Shown here: positions 1-9,051 of the stretch, piece by piece | How the letters are laid out: each line of letters begins with the position of its first letter | Position numbering within the stretch: position 1 is the first letter of the stretch | From: Bacillota bacterium | Lineage (GTDB): Bacteria > Macinerneyibacteriota > Macinerneyibacteria > Macinerneyibacteriales > DSCS01 | Direction: 5' to 3' | DNA: 61,064 nucleotides | Assembly (NCBI GenBank): GCA_011048995.1 | Contig: DSCS01000015.1 | Span: forward strand, 1 to 61,064 | Program-made: the position numbers and the translations under genes | The notes under the pieces: generated by a model | The model's database searches: none | Told to the model about the DNA's origin: nothing | The model's input: only the letters and a program-made list of their open reading frames with translations

Positions 1-483
1 AACCCGCACCTCTTCTTTCGTCATCTCTCCCAAAGGGAGTATCATCCGGGACAGAAGCGTATGGGGCAGCCGGGCTAAAAAATAAGATTGATCTTTGTCA
101 TGGGGTGATGCCCAAAGCCCGCCCCGGGCGATAATTGCATAATGGCCGCTGGAAAGAAGACTTCCTTCTTCCCCGGTGATCTCCAGCCCCAAAGTGAATT
201 TCAAGGGGTTACAGAGCGGACAGGGGCTGGGAGTCCTTCCCTGTCGGTACTCCTCCACGAAAGGCGCAATGATCTTTTGACGAAAAACTCTTTCAGCGTC
301 AATGATTTCCAAAGGGATCCCTAATTCTTCCGCAGCCGTTTCCGCATCACTTGTAGAACGCCCCCAAGGGCCGAAGACTAACGTATATCCCATGACATCA
401 TAGCCGGATTCTTTCAGAAGATACGCGGCTATGGTACTGTCTATCCCTCCGCTTAAACCGATTCTGACTTTTTTTTTGCCCAT
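1..483 (-). CDS. mnmA: tRNA-specific 2-thiouridylase MnmA (partial, N-terminal 161 residues)
   Basis: The reading frame runs off the left edge with no stop, so only the N-terminal half is present. The product activates U34 of tRNA with ATP and inserts sulfur to give 2-thiouridine. The PP-loop SGGIDS is at about residues 10-15. Family signatures follow in order: SPCPLCN (equivalent to the NPCxxCN loop with the first catalytic Cys), GHYAII and KDQSYFLARL. The ATG at 483 has an upstream AAGGAGGG, and a promoter lies at 499-527. It is divergent from a cysteine desulfurase and thiI, which fits a shared sulfur-transfer function. The second catalytic Cys would lie outside the window. Confidence 0.93.
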   Translation of the reverse strand, partial: MGKKKVRIGLSGGIDSTIAAYLLKESGYDVMGYTLVFGPWGRSTSDAETAAEELGIPLEIIDAERVFRQKIIAPFVEEYRQGRTPSPCPLCNPLKFTLGLEITGEEGSLLSSGHYAIIARGGLWASPHDKDQSYFLARLPHTLLSRMILPLGEMTKEEVRV

Positions 484-498
484 ATGCCCTCCTTTTGA

Positions 499-527
499 AT
501 AGTAAAGTTCGCTCCATAGCTTGTAAA
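499..527 (-). promoter_or_regulatory. sigma70-type promoter for mnmA
   Basis: On the minus strand TTTACA (527-522) and TACTAT (504-499) are separated by 17 bp. The predicted start is about 10 nt before the Shine-Dalgarno of mnmA. Confidence 0.6.
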
Positions 528-547
528 GAGTAAAGCTGTGAAAGACC

Positions 548-576
548 TTGAAAGAGATACGGAACTTCCGTATAGT
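548..576 (+). promoter_or_regulatory. sigma70-type promoter for the desulfurase-thiI operon
   Basis: TTGAAA (548-553), 17 bp, TATAGT (571-576). The predicted transcript starts near 583, just before GGGAGG and the ATG at 592. This rules out the longer in-frame start at 538, which lies upstream of the promoter. Confidence 0.65.
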
Positions 577-591
577 GTCAGGGGAGGATTT

Positions 592-1755
592 ATGATCTAT
601 TTGGATAATGCTGCAGCGGCGCCGCCGCTTAAAGAGGCTCTGGAGTCTTTCCAGGAAACTCTTTTTTCTTGTTATGCCAATCCCTCTTCAGCTCATGCAG
701 CAGGTTTCCGCATCTCTGCACTTATGGAAGAAATGCGCAGTCGGGTTGCCGATACACTGGGACTGACTCCCTCAGAGATTATTTTCACATCCGGAGCTAC
801 AGAGGCCAATAATACTGTTTTACAAAGCTTCACATCCCGTTTTAAACGGGGAGAAGCTCTGGCTCTGTCACCCATCGAGCATGCTTCGATAGAAAACACC
901 GCTCGAAGCCTGGAACAGACCGGCACCCGTATTCATTATCTGCCCCTGACTCCCGAAGGAGAAACAGACATCCCCCGCCTTCAAAAAGTATTGCCTCCTT
1001 CCTGCGCCCTTCTTTCCATTATCGCAGTGAACAATGAAACAGGGATTGTTCAGCCCCTAAAAGCTTTAATAGCGGAAGTCCGGCGCATTCGTCCCGAAAC
1101 CCTTATTCATGTCGATGCCGTTCAGAGTTTTTGGTCTTCACTTTGGGAAGAACTGCCCTTATTAGACTGGGATTTTTTGACCCTCAGCGCTCATAAGCTT
1201 CATGCCCTTAAGGGAACAGGAATCCTGGCTGCCCGCAAGGGGCGCCTGCTTCACCCTCTTCTCAACGGAGGAGGACAAGAGCGGGGACTTCGGGCAGGAA
1301 CAGAAAATATTCCGGGAATCATTGCTTTCGGCATGGTCCTGCAATTTTTGAATAAAAAACGCAAAACCTACTGCCGGCATATGACTCAATTGGAAGAATA
1401 TGTGCTGTCCGCAGCCGATAAGTTAGCAGAATATCACATCAACCGGCGAACCGGAGCTGTTTATTCCCCCCATATTATTTCTCTTCGGCACGAGTTCATT
1501 CCCGGAGCTGTCCTTCAAAATGCACTGTCTGAACAGGGGATCTACGTTTCCACGGGTTCGGCCTGCAGCGATAAAAACAAAAAAAGCCTCCGTGTTTTGA
1601 AAGCATTGGGATATGATGAAGATCAAGCTCGAAATACCATCCGCGCCAGCTTCTCGCCTTTGTCATCCATGGAAGAGATCCGGGCACTCATCCGGGCACT
1701 CGAAGACCTTGGAGAGAGCCTCGGTGGGCTCTACAGAAAGGCACGGCAGCAATGA
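592..1755 (+). CDS. cysteine desulfurase (NifS/IscS family)
   Basis: A 387-residue PLP enzyme of the aminotransferase class V fold that takes sulfur from cysteine as an enzyme persulfide. It starts MIYLDNAA as the family does, has the cofactor-stacking His in IEHAS, the PLP lysine in the SAHK motif, and the catalytic Cys loop in TGSACSD. ATG 592 is preferred over 538 because it follows a GGGAGG ribosome site and the promoter lies between the two. Its stop overlaps the thiI start by 4 bp, and mnmA is divergent next door. It is therefore most likely the sulfur donor for s4U8 and s2U34 in tRNA. A general IscS role in Fe-S assembly cannot be excluded, as no iscU is visible. Confidence 0.93.
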   Translation: MIYLDNAAAAPPLKEALESFQETLFSCYANPSSAHAAGFRISALMEEMRSRVADTLGLTPSEIIFTSGATEANNTVLQSFTSRFKRGEALALSPIEHASIENTARSLEQTGTRIHYLPLTPEGETDIPRLQKVLPPSCALLSIIAVNNETGIVQPLKALIAEVRRIRPETLIHVDAVQSFWSSLWEELPLLDWDFLTLSAHKLHALKGTGILAARKGRLLHPLLNGGGQERGLRAGTENIPGIIAFGMVLQFLNKKRKTYCRHMTQLEEYVLSAADKLAEYHINRRTGAVYSPHIISLRHEFIPGAVLQNALSEQGIYVSTGSACSDKNKKSLRVLKALGYDEDQARNTIRASFSPLSSMEEIRALIRALEDLGESLGGLYRKARQQ

Positions 1756-2921
1756 CCGATTATCTTGTCAGTTACGGAGAATTAGCTCTTAAGGGGAAAA
1801 ACAGAAGGTTTTTTGAAAAAAAACTGCTGCAGATGATCAAAGAGCGTGTTCAGCGGGACCATTTAAAGATCACGGCTTCTTTTCTTTACGGAAAAATATT
1901 GGTTCACAGTGATGAAAGCCCCGATACGACCCGGAGCCTGCTCAGCCAAATCTTCGGCATTGCGGCTTTCCGTCCGGTTTATACATTCCCGTATGATTAT
2001 GAGCTGTTAAAAGAGAGGCTCCCTGCTCTTTTGGCCGCCTCCATGGAAACACGAAATCCCCATACGTTTCGAATAACAGCCAAAAGAGCTTTTAAACTTT
2101 TTCCCATTGATTCCATGGCGGTAGCCCGCGATCTGGGCAGCCTTGTTCTCAGCCGGTTTCCCGGCCTGAAAGTCGACCTGACCCGCCCTGACATGGAGAT
2201 CACAGTAGATATTCGCAGTGAAGGTTTTTTTGTCTCCCTTGATAAGATCAAAGGAGCAGGGGGATTTCCGGAAGGCTCTCAGGGACGGGCTCTGCTTCTT
2301 CTTTCAGGGGGCATCGACAGTCCGGTGGCCGGGTATCTGGCCATGAAACGGGGCTTAGCCACAGATTTTGTCACTTTTCAGGCCCCTCCGTTTACCGGAG
2401 AAGGCGCATTGAACAAAGTCAGAGAGCTTGCCGGAGTCATCCGGTCAAAGGGAAGCCGCCGAAAAGGCCAGCTTTATATTGTCAATGTTGCCACTCTGCA
2501 AAAAGAGATTATTGCTTCATGCAAACCTGAGTATGCGACACTTCTTCTCCGGGTTGTTATGCTCAAAACAGCTGCGGCCCTGGCTCATGTGAAAGGATAC
2601 GATGCTTTGATTACGGGGGACTCTTTGGGACAAGTCGCCAGTCAGACGATCCGCTCTTTGGCAGCTGTCGATGCTGTAGCCGGGGGTTTTACTTTACGCC
2701 CTCTCATCGGGTATGACAAAAATGATATCATGGCCATCGCCGAATCTTTGGGAACCATGGAAATCTCCAACCGCCCCTTCCAAGACTGCTGTTCTCTCTT
2801 CGTTCCGGAGCATCCGGCCACGAAGCCGGAGGAAGCCCTTCTGCTCAGTGAAAGCGAAAAGCTTCCCCTTCAGTCCTTTTTAGACGGCTTAAGAGATCAT
2901 CTTTCTTCAGAATCCGTTTAA
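1752..2921 (+). CDS. thiI: tRNA 4-thiouridine synthase ThiI (no rhodanese domain)
   Basis: 389 residues. An N-terminal ferredoxin-like and THUMP region (about 1-165) binds tRNA. A PP-loop ATPase domain follows with LLLSGGIDSP at about 180-190 and the family motif GDSLGQVASQT. It adenylates U8 for thiolation. The protein ends soon after the ATPase domain, so the C-terminal rhodanese domain of E. coli ThiI is absent. This is the short form found in many bacteria and archaea, and sulfur must come from another carrier, plausibly the desulfurase it overlaps by ATGA. Its stop overlaps the convergent mrp stop by 4 bp. Confidence 0.94.
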   Translation: MTDYLVSYGELALKGKNRRFFEKKLLQMIKERVQRDHLKITASFLYGKILVHSDESPDTTRSLLSQIFGIAAFRPVYTFPYDYELLKERLPALLAASMETRNPHTFRITAKRAFKLFPIDSMAVARDLGSLVLSRFPGLKVDLTRPDMEITVDIRSEGFFVSLDKIKGAGGFPEGSQGRALLLLSGGIDSPVAGYLAMKRGLATDFVTFQAPPFTGEGALNKVRELAGVIRSKGSRRKGQLYIVNVATLQKEIIASCKPEYATLLLRVVMLKTAAALAHVKGYDALITGDSLGQVASQTIRSLAAVDAVAGGFTLRPLIGYDKNDIMAIAESLGTMEISNRPFQDCCSLFVPEHPATKPEEALLLSESEKLPLQSFLDGLRDHLSSESV

Positions 2922-3742
2922 GCTAATTTTTCTTCGATTTTTTTCACAATCTCCTCATACCGCTGCGCGGCCGGGAGGGTATTATAATCATAAATGAAAG
3001 GCCTTCCCGCATCACCGGCGATGACCACGGCAGGATCCAAAGGGATCTTGCCCAATAAGTCCACATTGAAATCGGCGGCCGCCTTTTCACCCCCACCCTC
3101 TTTAAAAAGGGGAATCAATTTTTGACAATGGGGACAGATAAGCCCGGACATATTTTCCACAATCCCCAAGACAGGGACATTCATCTGTTTGGAAAAATTT
3201 ATGGTCTTACGGGCATCAAGCAATGCAACATCTTGCGGGGTTGTCACGATAATCGATCCGTCCATTCCGCCCATAAGCTGAACAACGGTCAACGGCTCAT
3301 CCCCTGTGCCCGGAGGACAGTCCACCACCAGGTAATCCAGTTCAGGCCATTCGATATCCTGAAGAAATTGTTTTATCGCCCCTGTTTTCAAAGGGCCGCG
3401 CCAAATAACAGGCGTATCAGGTGTCTCAATGAGAGAGGCCATGGTCAGGGCATAGACATTCTCGATGACTTTGACAGGAGTCGGCCGGTGATCGGAAAGA
3501 GGATTCCCCAAAGTCCGCCCTTCGATCCCCATAAGTTTACCCACAGAGGGGCCGTGAACATCAACATCTAATATTCCGACCCTTTTTCCCTGGAGCGCCA
3601 ATCCAAAGACCAGATTCACGGCGACAGTGCTTTTTCCCACTCCGCCCTTTCCGCTCATGACTAAGATCTTCTTACCAATACGCGAGAGATTCTCTTGCTG
3701 ATGAATCTCTCCCATTTCACGATTCATATCGCCTTTATCCAT
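2918..3742 (-). CDS. mrp: Mrp/NBP35-type Fe-S cluster carrier ATPase
   Basis: 274 residues, a deviant Walker A P-loop GTPase (GKGGVGKST at 31-39) with the switch region LDVDVHGPS and DCPPGTGDEP. The C-terminal CPHC at 203-206 is the cluster-binding CxxC of the Mrp/ApbC family. It should hold a 4Fe-4S cluster at the dimer interface and pass it to apo-proteins. There is no N-terminal DUF59 domain, so this is the short form common in anaerobes. ATG 3742 follows AAGGAGGA, with its own promoter at 3779-3806. Confidence 0.92.
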   Translation of the reverse strand: MDKGDMNREMGEIHQQENLSRIGKKILVMSGKGGVGKSTVAVNLVFGLALQGKRVGILDVDVHGPSVGKLMGIEGRTLGNPLSDHRPTPVKVIENVYALTMASLIETPDTPVIWRGPLKTGAIKQFLQDIEWPELDYLVVDCPPGTGDEPLTVVQLMGGMDGSIIVTTPQDVALLDARKTINFSKQMNVPVLGIVENMSGLICPHCQKLIPLFKEGGGEKAAADFNVDLLGKIPLDPAVVIAGDAGRPFIYDYNTLPAAQRYEEIVKKIEEKLA

Positions 3743-3778
3743 ATCTCCTCCTTGAAGATGATAACCACTTACCCCGGA

Positions 3779-3806
3779 ATGATAGCCCCGGCTTATTTTA
3801 TGTCAA
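3779..3806 (-). promoter_or_regulatory. sigma70-type promoter for mrp
   Basis: Minus strand TTGACA (3806-3801), 16 bp, TATCAT (3784-3779). It is divergent from, and adjacent to, the promoter of the DHH gene. Confidence 0.65.
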
Positions 3807-3814
3807 CTCTTTCC

Positions 3815-3843
3815 TTGAAAAAAAGCCGGCATACCTTTACTAT
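3815..3843 (+). promoter_or_regulatory. sigma70-type promoter placing the transcript start at the DHH start codon
   Basis: TTGAAA (3815-3820), 17 bp, TACTAT (3838-3843). Only six bases separate the -10 box from ATG 3850, so the transcript would be leaderless or nearly so. Confidence 0.55.
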
Positions 3844-3849
3844 GGGAGA

Positions 3850-4803
3850 ATGGAATCACTGATCCGGGCTCTTAAAAAAGAAAAACACCCTCTTCTTATT
3901 CAAACTCATGATTTTCCCGACTATGATGCCATTGCTTCCGCTTACGGGCTGCAAATATTTTTAAAAACCCGGGGGATTCAGTCCGATATCTGCTATGCGG
4001 GGAAAATCCCCCTTTTTGTCCGGGAAGTCTTTCTCAAATCGCTGAAGATCGCCCTCTACCCTGTCAATGCCGTTTTGGATAAACAGCGCCCGGCCCTCGT
4101 TGTGGACTCAAATCCTTATTCCGGAAATCTGACCCCTCTACAGAACCCATACTGGGGTTTTATTGATCATCATACGTCAAATTACGACTCCTCCCGCTCT
4201 TATCCCTTTATCGACGTCCGTAAAATCGGCTCGACATCATCTGTTATCAGCTCCTATTTTCAACAGGGGAGAATCGCCCCTTCCGTCTCTGTGGCCACAG
4301 CCCTGGCTGTCGGCCTTTTTACGGACACCTTTAATTTAATAAGAGGAGTCTGCCCTGAAGATTTAGAAGCTTATGCCTTTCTCTTCCCTCATGTGGATAC
4401 CGATATCATGAAGATGTCCGTGATCAACAAATTGACCCTCGGGGACCTGGATTATTATAAAAAGGCTATCGACTCCCTGAAGATCTATAACGCCATGGCC
4501 GTTATCACCATCACCGGTGTCAACGACCGTAATCTTTTAGGTATTATGGCTGATTTTTTTCTTTCCCTGATGGAGGTCTCCTCCAATCTTATGGTCAACA
4601 CGACAGAAGAGGGGACACATCTCTCCTGCCGCAGCCTGGACCCCTCTCTCAATGCCGCCCGCATAGTCAAACTTATTGTCCGGGGAAGAGGATCGGGAGG
4701 AGGCCACAGTTACATGGCAGGCGGATTTATACCCGGACAGGTGGATATTCATGAAATTCACGCTATAATAGAAGAGATTGTAAATGAGAATAAAGGAGGA
4801 TAA
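3850..4803 (+). CDS. DHH-family phosphoesterase (NrnA/Orn-like or related)
   Basis: 317 residues. Motif I is degenerate (DFPDYDAIAS, where DHNPDGDAIGS is usual), motif II is VDSNP, motif III is the diagnostic DHH in FIDHHTSN, and motif IV is TDTFN. The DHHA1 domain ends in GGGHSYMAGG. Such Mn-dependent enzymes degrade nanoRNA, pAp or cyclic dinucleotides. No CBS, GGDEF or membrane segment is present, so it resembles NrnA more than GdpP. The Asn/Asp to Tyr change in motif I (PDY) is unusual. The ATG is seven bases after a -10 box; its GGGAGA would fall upstream of the transcript start. Confidence 0.85.
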   Translation: MESLIRALKKEKHPLLIQTHDFPDYDAIASAYGLQIFLKTRGIQSDICYAGKIPLFVREVFLKSLKIALYPVNAVLDKQRPALVVDSNPYSGNLTPLQNPYWGFIDHHTSNYDSSRSYPFIDVRKIGSTSSVISSYFQQGRIAPSVSVATALAVGLFTDTFNLIRGVCPEDLEAYAFLFPHVDTDIMKMSVINKLTLGDLDYYKKAIDSLKIYNAMAVITITGVNDRNLLGIMADFFLSLMEVSSNLMVNTTEEGTHLSCRSLDPSLNAARIVKLIVRGRGSGGGHSYMAGGFIPGQVDIHEIHAIIEEIVNENKGG

Positions 4804-4804
4804 A

Positions 4805-5278
4805 ATGAGAAAACTTGCTTTTGTCTTGTTTTTAACCGCCCTGGTCGGCTTTTCATGCGCTGATTACAGGCTGCTGAAGGATTATTACGGAACACCTGAT
4901 GCTCCCAAAGAGGTTATTGTCATTCCGACCTTCCCTTCCAAACTGGAAGAGGGAGCTGTTCCCAAGATCCTTACATTGAAAGTGGAGATCCGAAACCAAA
5001 GCAACGAAGCGATTTCACTGGATCCGTCTAAGATCTACATCTCTGTCGGGACAGCCATGCATGCCCCCCTTTCTCCGGAACTTGTGGCCGGAGAAAATAA
5101 AAAAGTCGATATTAATGCTTTGGCTTTGAAACGTCAGACCCTGAAACCGGGACAATCTGCCCGGGGAACGCTTTATTTTACAAAAGCGGTCGCAGATGTC
5201 ATTGAGCAGCAAAAGTTTTTTAATCTGAACATCGATGCCGGTTTGGGCAAAAAAATCATTGTGACTTACAAGAAATAA
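4805..5278 (+). CDS. putative exported lipoprotein of unknown function
   Basis: 157 residues, family not recognised. The N-terminus is a short positively charged segment and hydrophobic core ending in GFSC at about residue 16, a non-canonical lipobox. The rest looks like one all-beta domain: a conserved-looking stretch of alternating hydrophobics with RNQSNEAISL, then a C-terminal YFTKA strand. This is reminiscent of immunoglobulin-like LEA or DUF-type lipoproteins, but that is only an impression. ATG 4805 is chosen over 4784 because AAGGAGG, which overlaps the DHH stop, precedes it by the right distance. It is co-transcribed with the DHH gene. Confidence 0.7.
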   Translation: MRKLAFVLFLTALVGFSCADYRLLKDYYGTPDAPKEVIVIPTFPSKLEEGAVPKILTLKVEIRNQSNEAISLDPSKIYISVGTAMHAPLSPELVAGENKKVDINALALKRQTLKPGQSARGTLYFTKAVADVIEQQKFFNLNIDAGLGKKIIVTYKK

Positions 5279-5294
5279 TCTCATGCGGGGGGGC

Positions 5295-5849
5295 TCAGCC
5301 TTCCCCGTCTCTCTTTTTATAGACGGCAACAGAGCAAAATGTGCGGGGGATCACTTCTCCGGCCGTAAAGACAAATCCCTTTCTTTGATAATCATTCGGG
5401 ACAAAGCCCGCAGGCTTCCACAGCCAGGCTTTTCCCCCCGGTTTCAAAAAGGCCGCAGCGAAGTCTAAAACAAACGCGGTTTCTCCCATCCCCCGGGAGA
5501 TGACATAATCAAAAAACCCCTCATATTGTGGAAGAAACCGGGAGGCTTCCCCTGTAAGCAAAAGGGGATACGAAATATCCAGCTTTTGAATGATCAACGA
5601 CAGAACATTCATCTTTTTGCGGGATTTGTCCAGGAAGGCCATCTCCAGAACAGGATTGCGGAGATAGAGAGGAAGCCCGGGAAGGCCGCCGCCTGTTCCC
5701 AGATCCAGAATACGTCCCGAAAGAGGAAAAGGAATCAGAGAGTCCTCAACAAGAGAACGGATCTCCTCCCGGCTCCGGGCCCCTGTCACATTAATAATTT
5801 TACGATAACGGTAAAGGAGTCCGGCATATTCCTCCAGAATCGGTGTCAT
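5295..5849 (-). CDS. rsmG: 16S rRNA m7G527 methyltransferase RsmG
   Basis: 184 residues, slightly short for the family (200-240). A Rossmann methyltransferase with motif I in ILDLGTGGGLPGLPL at about 47-61 and the RsmG-specific SRGM (usual SRA) in the catalytic region. It methylates the 530 loop of 16S rRNA with SAM. Its ATG overlaps the mnmG stop by 4 bp, so it ends the rpmH-rnpA-yidDC-jag-mnmEG-rsmG operon. Confidence 0.93.
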   Translation of the reverse strand: MTPILEEYAGLLYRYRKIINVTGARSREEIRSLVEDSLIPFPLSGRILDLGTGGGLPGLPLYLRNPVLEMAFLDKSRKKMNVLSLIIQKLDISYPLLLTGEASRFLPQYEGFFDYVISRGMGETAFVLDFAAAFLKPGGKAWLWKPAGFVPNDYQRKGFVFTAGEVIPRTFCSVAVYKKRDGEG

Positions 5850-7684
5850 AGCCCCTCTTTACGGGTAAAGCGTATAATGAGAACAGAAATATCGGCCGGA
5901 GAGATCCCGGAAATCCGGGATGCCATCCCTATTGAAGAGGGCAGATATTTGTTCAGTTTCTCCGCAGCCTCCGAAGTGAGTCCTTTAACGGATGTATAAT
6001 CGAACGCTTGTGGAAGCGGCATCTCCTCCATTTTTTTAAACCTTTTGATATCAGCTAATGCCCGGGCAATATACCCGTCATACTTGGCTTCAATGGCGAC
6101 ACTTTCCAGAACATCTCTCTTTCGGGGGGCGTTCAGCCCGGCCAATTCCAAGAGAGAGTCCATGTCCATATCCTTCATTTTCAAAAGCTCAAAAAGCTTT
6201 TTCCCGTTAAAACGGCTCCACTGCGGGTCATCCGTGCGCAGAGCTTCTTGTCTGAGCGTAGCTTCCAATTCAGAGCTGCAACGGTACTTTTCTTCGACCC
6301 GGTTCAAAAAAGTGCGGTCGACCAGCCCTATGGCAGCCGCTTTAGGAACCAGGCGTCGGTCAGCATTATCCGCTCGGAGAAGAAGCCGGTATTCGGCCCG
6401 CGAAGTAAACATCCGATAAGGCTCGTCCGCCCCTTTAGTAATCAGATCATCGATTAAGACCCCTATATAGGCTTCATCCCGTTTAAGCACAAACGGCTCC
6501 CGGCCCAGAACCTGCAAGGCAGCATTGATTCCGGCCATAAGTCCCTGGGCAGCGGCCTCTTCATACCCCGATGTCCCGTTGACCTGTCCTGCTAAATAAA
6601 GACCGGGGATATCGCGGACTTCCAGGGTCTCTCTTAAAATATAGGGAAAAACATAATCATATTCCACAGCATAGGCATAACGCACGATCCGCGCCTGCTC
6701 CAGCCCTTGGACTGTATGAAGAAATTCTTCCTGCACTTCCGCGGGAAGGCTGCTGGAAACCCCGTTTAAATACATCTCTGATGTATAGCGCCCTTCCGGC
6801 TCGACAAAAATCAGATGAGATTCCCGCTCAGGGAATTTTTTTACTTTATCTTCTATGGACGGGCAATAACGAGGGCCGATTCCTGTAATATTCCCTGAAA
6901 AAAGGGCGGAGCGTTCCATATTATTTCGGATGACCTCATGTGTTTTTTCATTGGTATGAGTCTTATAACAGGCAACCTGATCGATTGTCAATGCCTTTGT
7001 CCTAAATGAAAAGGGCCTCGGCGGGTCATCACCTTCCTGTTTTTCCATGCGGCTGATGTCAATAGTCCTGCGGTCCACGCGGGCAGGAGTGCCTGTCTTT
7101 AGCCGCCCCATCGGGAGTCCCAACTCAAAAAGGGCTTTGCCCAGCCCGTCAGCAGGATGCTCACTCAAGCGCCCGCCGGGGAAAACACGGTCCCCGATAT
7201 GAAGACGCCCCTTTAAGAATGTCCCCGGGGTCAAAATCACCGTATGTCCCCAATAGGCTTCTTCATAACTGCCCTGAACACCGCAAACTTTGCCGTTTTT
7301 GATAATCAGCCCTTTGACGGTATCCATGGCTAAAGTGATCCCGGCGTCATTTTCAATAACAGAGCGGATACGTCCGGCATAGGCCATTTTATCGGCTTGA
7401 GCCCGGGGAGACTGGACCGCCGGGCCTTTAGCGGTGTTCAACATGCGGAACTGAATCCCTGTTGCATCAATATTCAAAGCCATGGCGCCGCCTAAACAGT
7501 CGATCTCCCTGACGATCTGCCCTTTTGCCAAGCCGCCTATGGCGGGGTTACAAGACATCATTCCCAATGTATCCGGATTCATTGTGAGAAAAAGCACTGA
7601 AACGCCCAAGCGTGATGCGGCCAAAGCCGCTTCGATCCCGGCATGCCCACCACCGACCACAATAACATCATAGGACTTCGCCAT
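5846..7684 (-). CDS. mnmG: tRNA U34 carboxymethylaminomethyl synthase subunit MnmG (GidA)
   Basis: 612 residues, family-typical length. The FAD-binding GGGHAGIEAA is at about 11-20. Family signatures include SCNPAIGG with the catalytic Cys, GTFLKG, GLPMGRLKTGTP and the second Cys in RYCPSIEDK. With MnmE it builds cmnm5U34 using methylene-THF, FADH2 and GTP. Start ATG 7684 follows GGGAGA. It sits directly downstream of its partner mnmE. Confidence 0.97.
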   Translation of the reverse strand: MAKSYDVIVVGGGHAGIEAALAASRLGVSVLFLTMNPDTLGMMSCNPAIGGLAKGQIVREIDCLGGAMALNIDATGIQFRMLNTAKGPAVQSPRAQADKMAYAGRIRSVIENDAGITLAMDTVKGLIIKNGKVCGVQGSYEEAYWGHTVILTPGTFLKGRLHIGDRVFPGGRLSEHPADGLGKALFELGLPMGRLKTGTPARVDRRTIDISRMEKQEGDDPPRPFSFRTKALTIDQVACYKTHTNEKTHEVIRNNMERSALFSGNITGIGPRYCPSIEDKVKKFPERESHLIFVEPEGRYTSEMYLNGVSSSLPAEVQEEFLHTVQGLEQARIVRYAYAVEYDYVFPYILRETLEVRDIPGLYLAGQVNGTSGYEEAAAQGLMAGINAALQVLGREPFVLKRDEAYIGVLIDDLITKGADEPYRMFTSRAEYRLLLRADNADRRLVPKAAAIGLVDRTFLNRVEEKYRCSSELEATLRQEALRTDDPQWSRFNGKKLFELLKMKDMDMDSLLELAGLNAPRKRDVLESVAIEAKYDGYIARALADIKRFKKMEEMPLPQAFDYTSVKGLTSEAAEKLNKYLPSSIGMASRISGISPADISVLIIRFTRKEGL

Positions 7685-7692
7685 ATCTCTCC

Positions 7693-9051
7693 CTATTTAC
7701 CGATACAGAAGCGGCTGAAAATATGATTCAGCATCTCTTCCACCACACGATTACCGGTAATCATTTCCAGCTCCTCCGCTCCGCTTCGTATAAAATCGGA
7801 GACGATCTCTTCGAAAGCGCCTTCACGGGCCGCTTCAACAGCCTGCTTCAGCAAAGAACGGGCCCGGATCAAATGGTCCAGTTGACGGCGGTTCAAAAGC
7901 ACAGCTCCGCTCCCCCCTCCGGAAGTCAGACGGGAGGCTTCCAGAGCCAGCCGGGTTTTCAGCTCTTCCATATTTTTCTCTGTGTGGACCGACAATGGGA
8001 TCCAGGGAGAAGGAACAACCTTCTCTTCATTTATGCCGTCACATTTATTGACAACGAAGATCAACGGGACTTCGGCTTCCCGGACAAATGACGGAACGTC
8101 GATAAGCGGAGTGTCCGGTGTCAGCATATAAATAATGAGGTCGGCTTTGCCTGACAATGCGCGGGCTTTCTCAATACCCTTACGCTCGATCTCCATGGCT
8201 CCCGCATCCCGAAGCCCCGCCGTGTCAATGAGAGTCAAATAGTGCCCCTCAAGGAGAAAGGGTTCTGTCACATAATCCCGAGTCGTTCCGGGAGTCTCGG
8301 AAACCAAAACCCGCTCATGGCCTAAAAGGGCATTCATAAGACTGGATTTCCCGGCATTGGGAGGGCCTAAAATAAGAAGATGAAGGCCGTTTTTTTCTCT
8401 GATTGCTTTTTGTGAATCAGCGATCTCCTGCTCGATATCTGTGAGAAGGTCTTTGATTTCTTTCTCAATATCCGCCCAATGGGTATCCGCGATATATTCT
8501 TCATCAAAATCAATGGAGAGGTTCAGCCTTCCCAGGATATGAGTCAGCCGCCGGGTCAACCCATGAAGCTTCTTATCCAATTCTCCTTTGAGCACAGCCG
8601 CAGCTTTGCTGAGAAGGGCCGGTGTTTTGGCGCTGATAAGATCTGCCACCGCTTCCGCTTCCAGAAGAGTCAGCTTCCCGTTTACAAAAGCCCGGCGGGT
8701 AAACTCCCCGGGATCCGCCATGCGGACTCCTTTTTCCTGAAGTCGGTTCATAATGATATCTGTCAAAAGAGGGCTTCCGTGAAGACTCAATTCAACGACA
8801 TCTTCACCGGTATAACTGGAAGGGGCCTTAAAGACCGTAGCCAAAGCCCGGTCCAGGCAATGCCCCTGTGAGTCGACAATGTCGCCGAAAAGAACATGAT
8901 GCGAAGGAGCCGAATCAAGGGGCGTCCTGCACCGGAAAAGTTCTGAGGCGGAGGAGATTGCATCTTCACCTGAAATCCGGATAAGTGAAACAGCAGCCTC
9001 CCCTCTGAGTGTGAGGGGGGCTGCAATGGTGTCATATTCCCTGTTCATCAT
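7693..9051 (-). CDS. mnmE: tRNA modification GTPase MnmE (TrmE)
   Basis: 452 residues. An N-terminal formyl-THF-binding domain (DTIAAPLT start) precedes a helical domain and an inserted G domain with GPPNAGKSS at about 229-237, DTAG, and NKCD. It ends in the C-terminal FCIGK, which carries the catalytic Cys of the family. It works with MnmG on U34 of tRNA. Two adjacent ATG codons (9051, 9048) are possible starts; both overlap the end of jag. Confidence 0.97.
   Translation of the reverse strand: MMNREYDTIAAPLTLRGEAAVSLIRISGEDAISSASELFRCRTPLDSAPSHHVLFGDIVDSQGHCLDRALATVFKAPSSYTGEDVVELSLHGSPLLTDIIMNRLQEKGVRMADPGEFTRRAFVNGKLTLLEAEAVADLISAKTPALLSKAAAVLKGELDKKLHGLTRRLTHILGRLNLSIDFDEEYIADTHWADIEKEIKDLLTDIEQEIADSQKAIREKNGLHLLILGPPNAGKSSLMNALLGHERVLVSETPGTTRDYVTEPFLLEGHYLTLIDTAGLRDAGAMEIERKGIEKARALSGKADLIIYMLTPDTPLIDVPSFVREAEVPLIFVVNKCDGINEEKVVPSPWIPLSVHTEKNMEELKTRLALEASRLTSGGGSGAVLLNRRQLDHLIRARSLLKQAVEAAREGAFEEIVSDFIRSGAEELEMITGNRVVEEMLNHIFSRFCIGK

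Noticed and set aside
538-591. N-terminal extension of the cysteine desulfurase (ATG 538)
   Set aside because: A sigma70-type promoter lies inside it and the family starts at MIYLDNAA with its own ribosome site.
3122-3571. 149-residue plus-strand frame inside mrp
   Set aside because: Antisense shadow of a well-supported gene with no motif or ribosome site.
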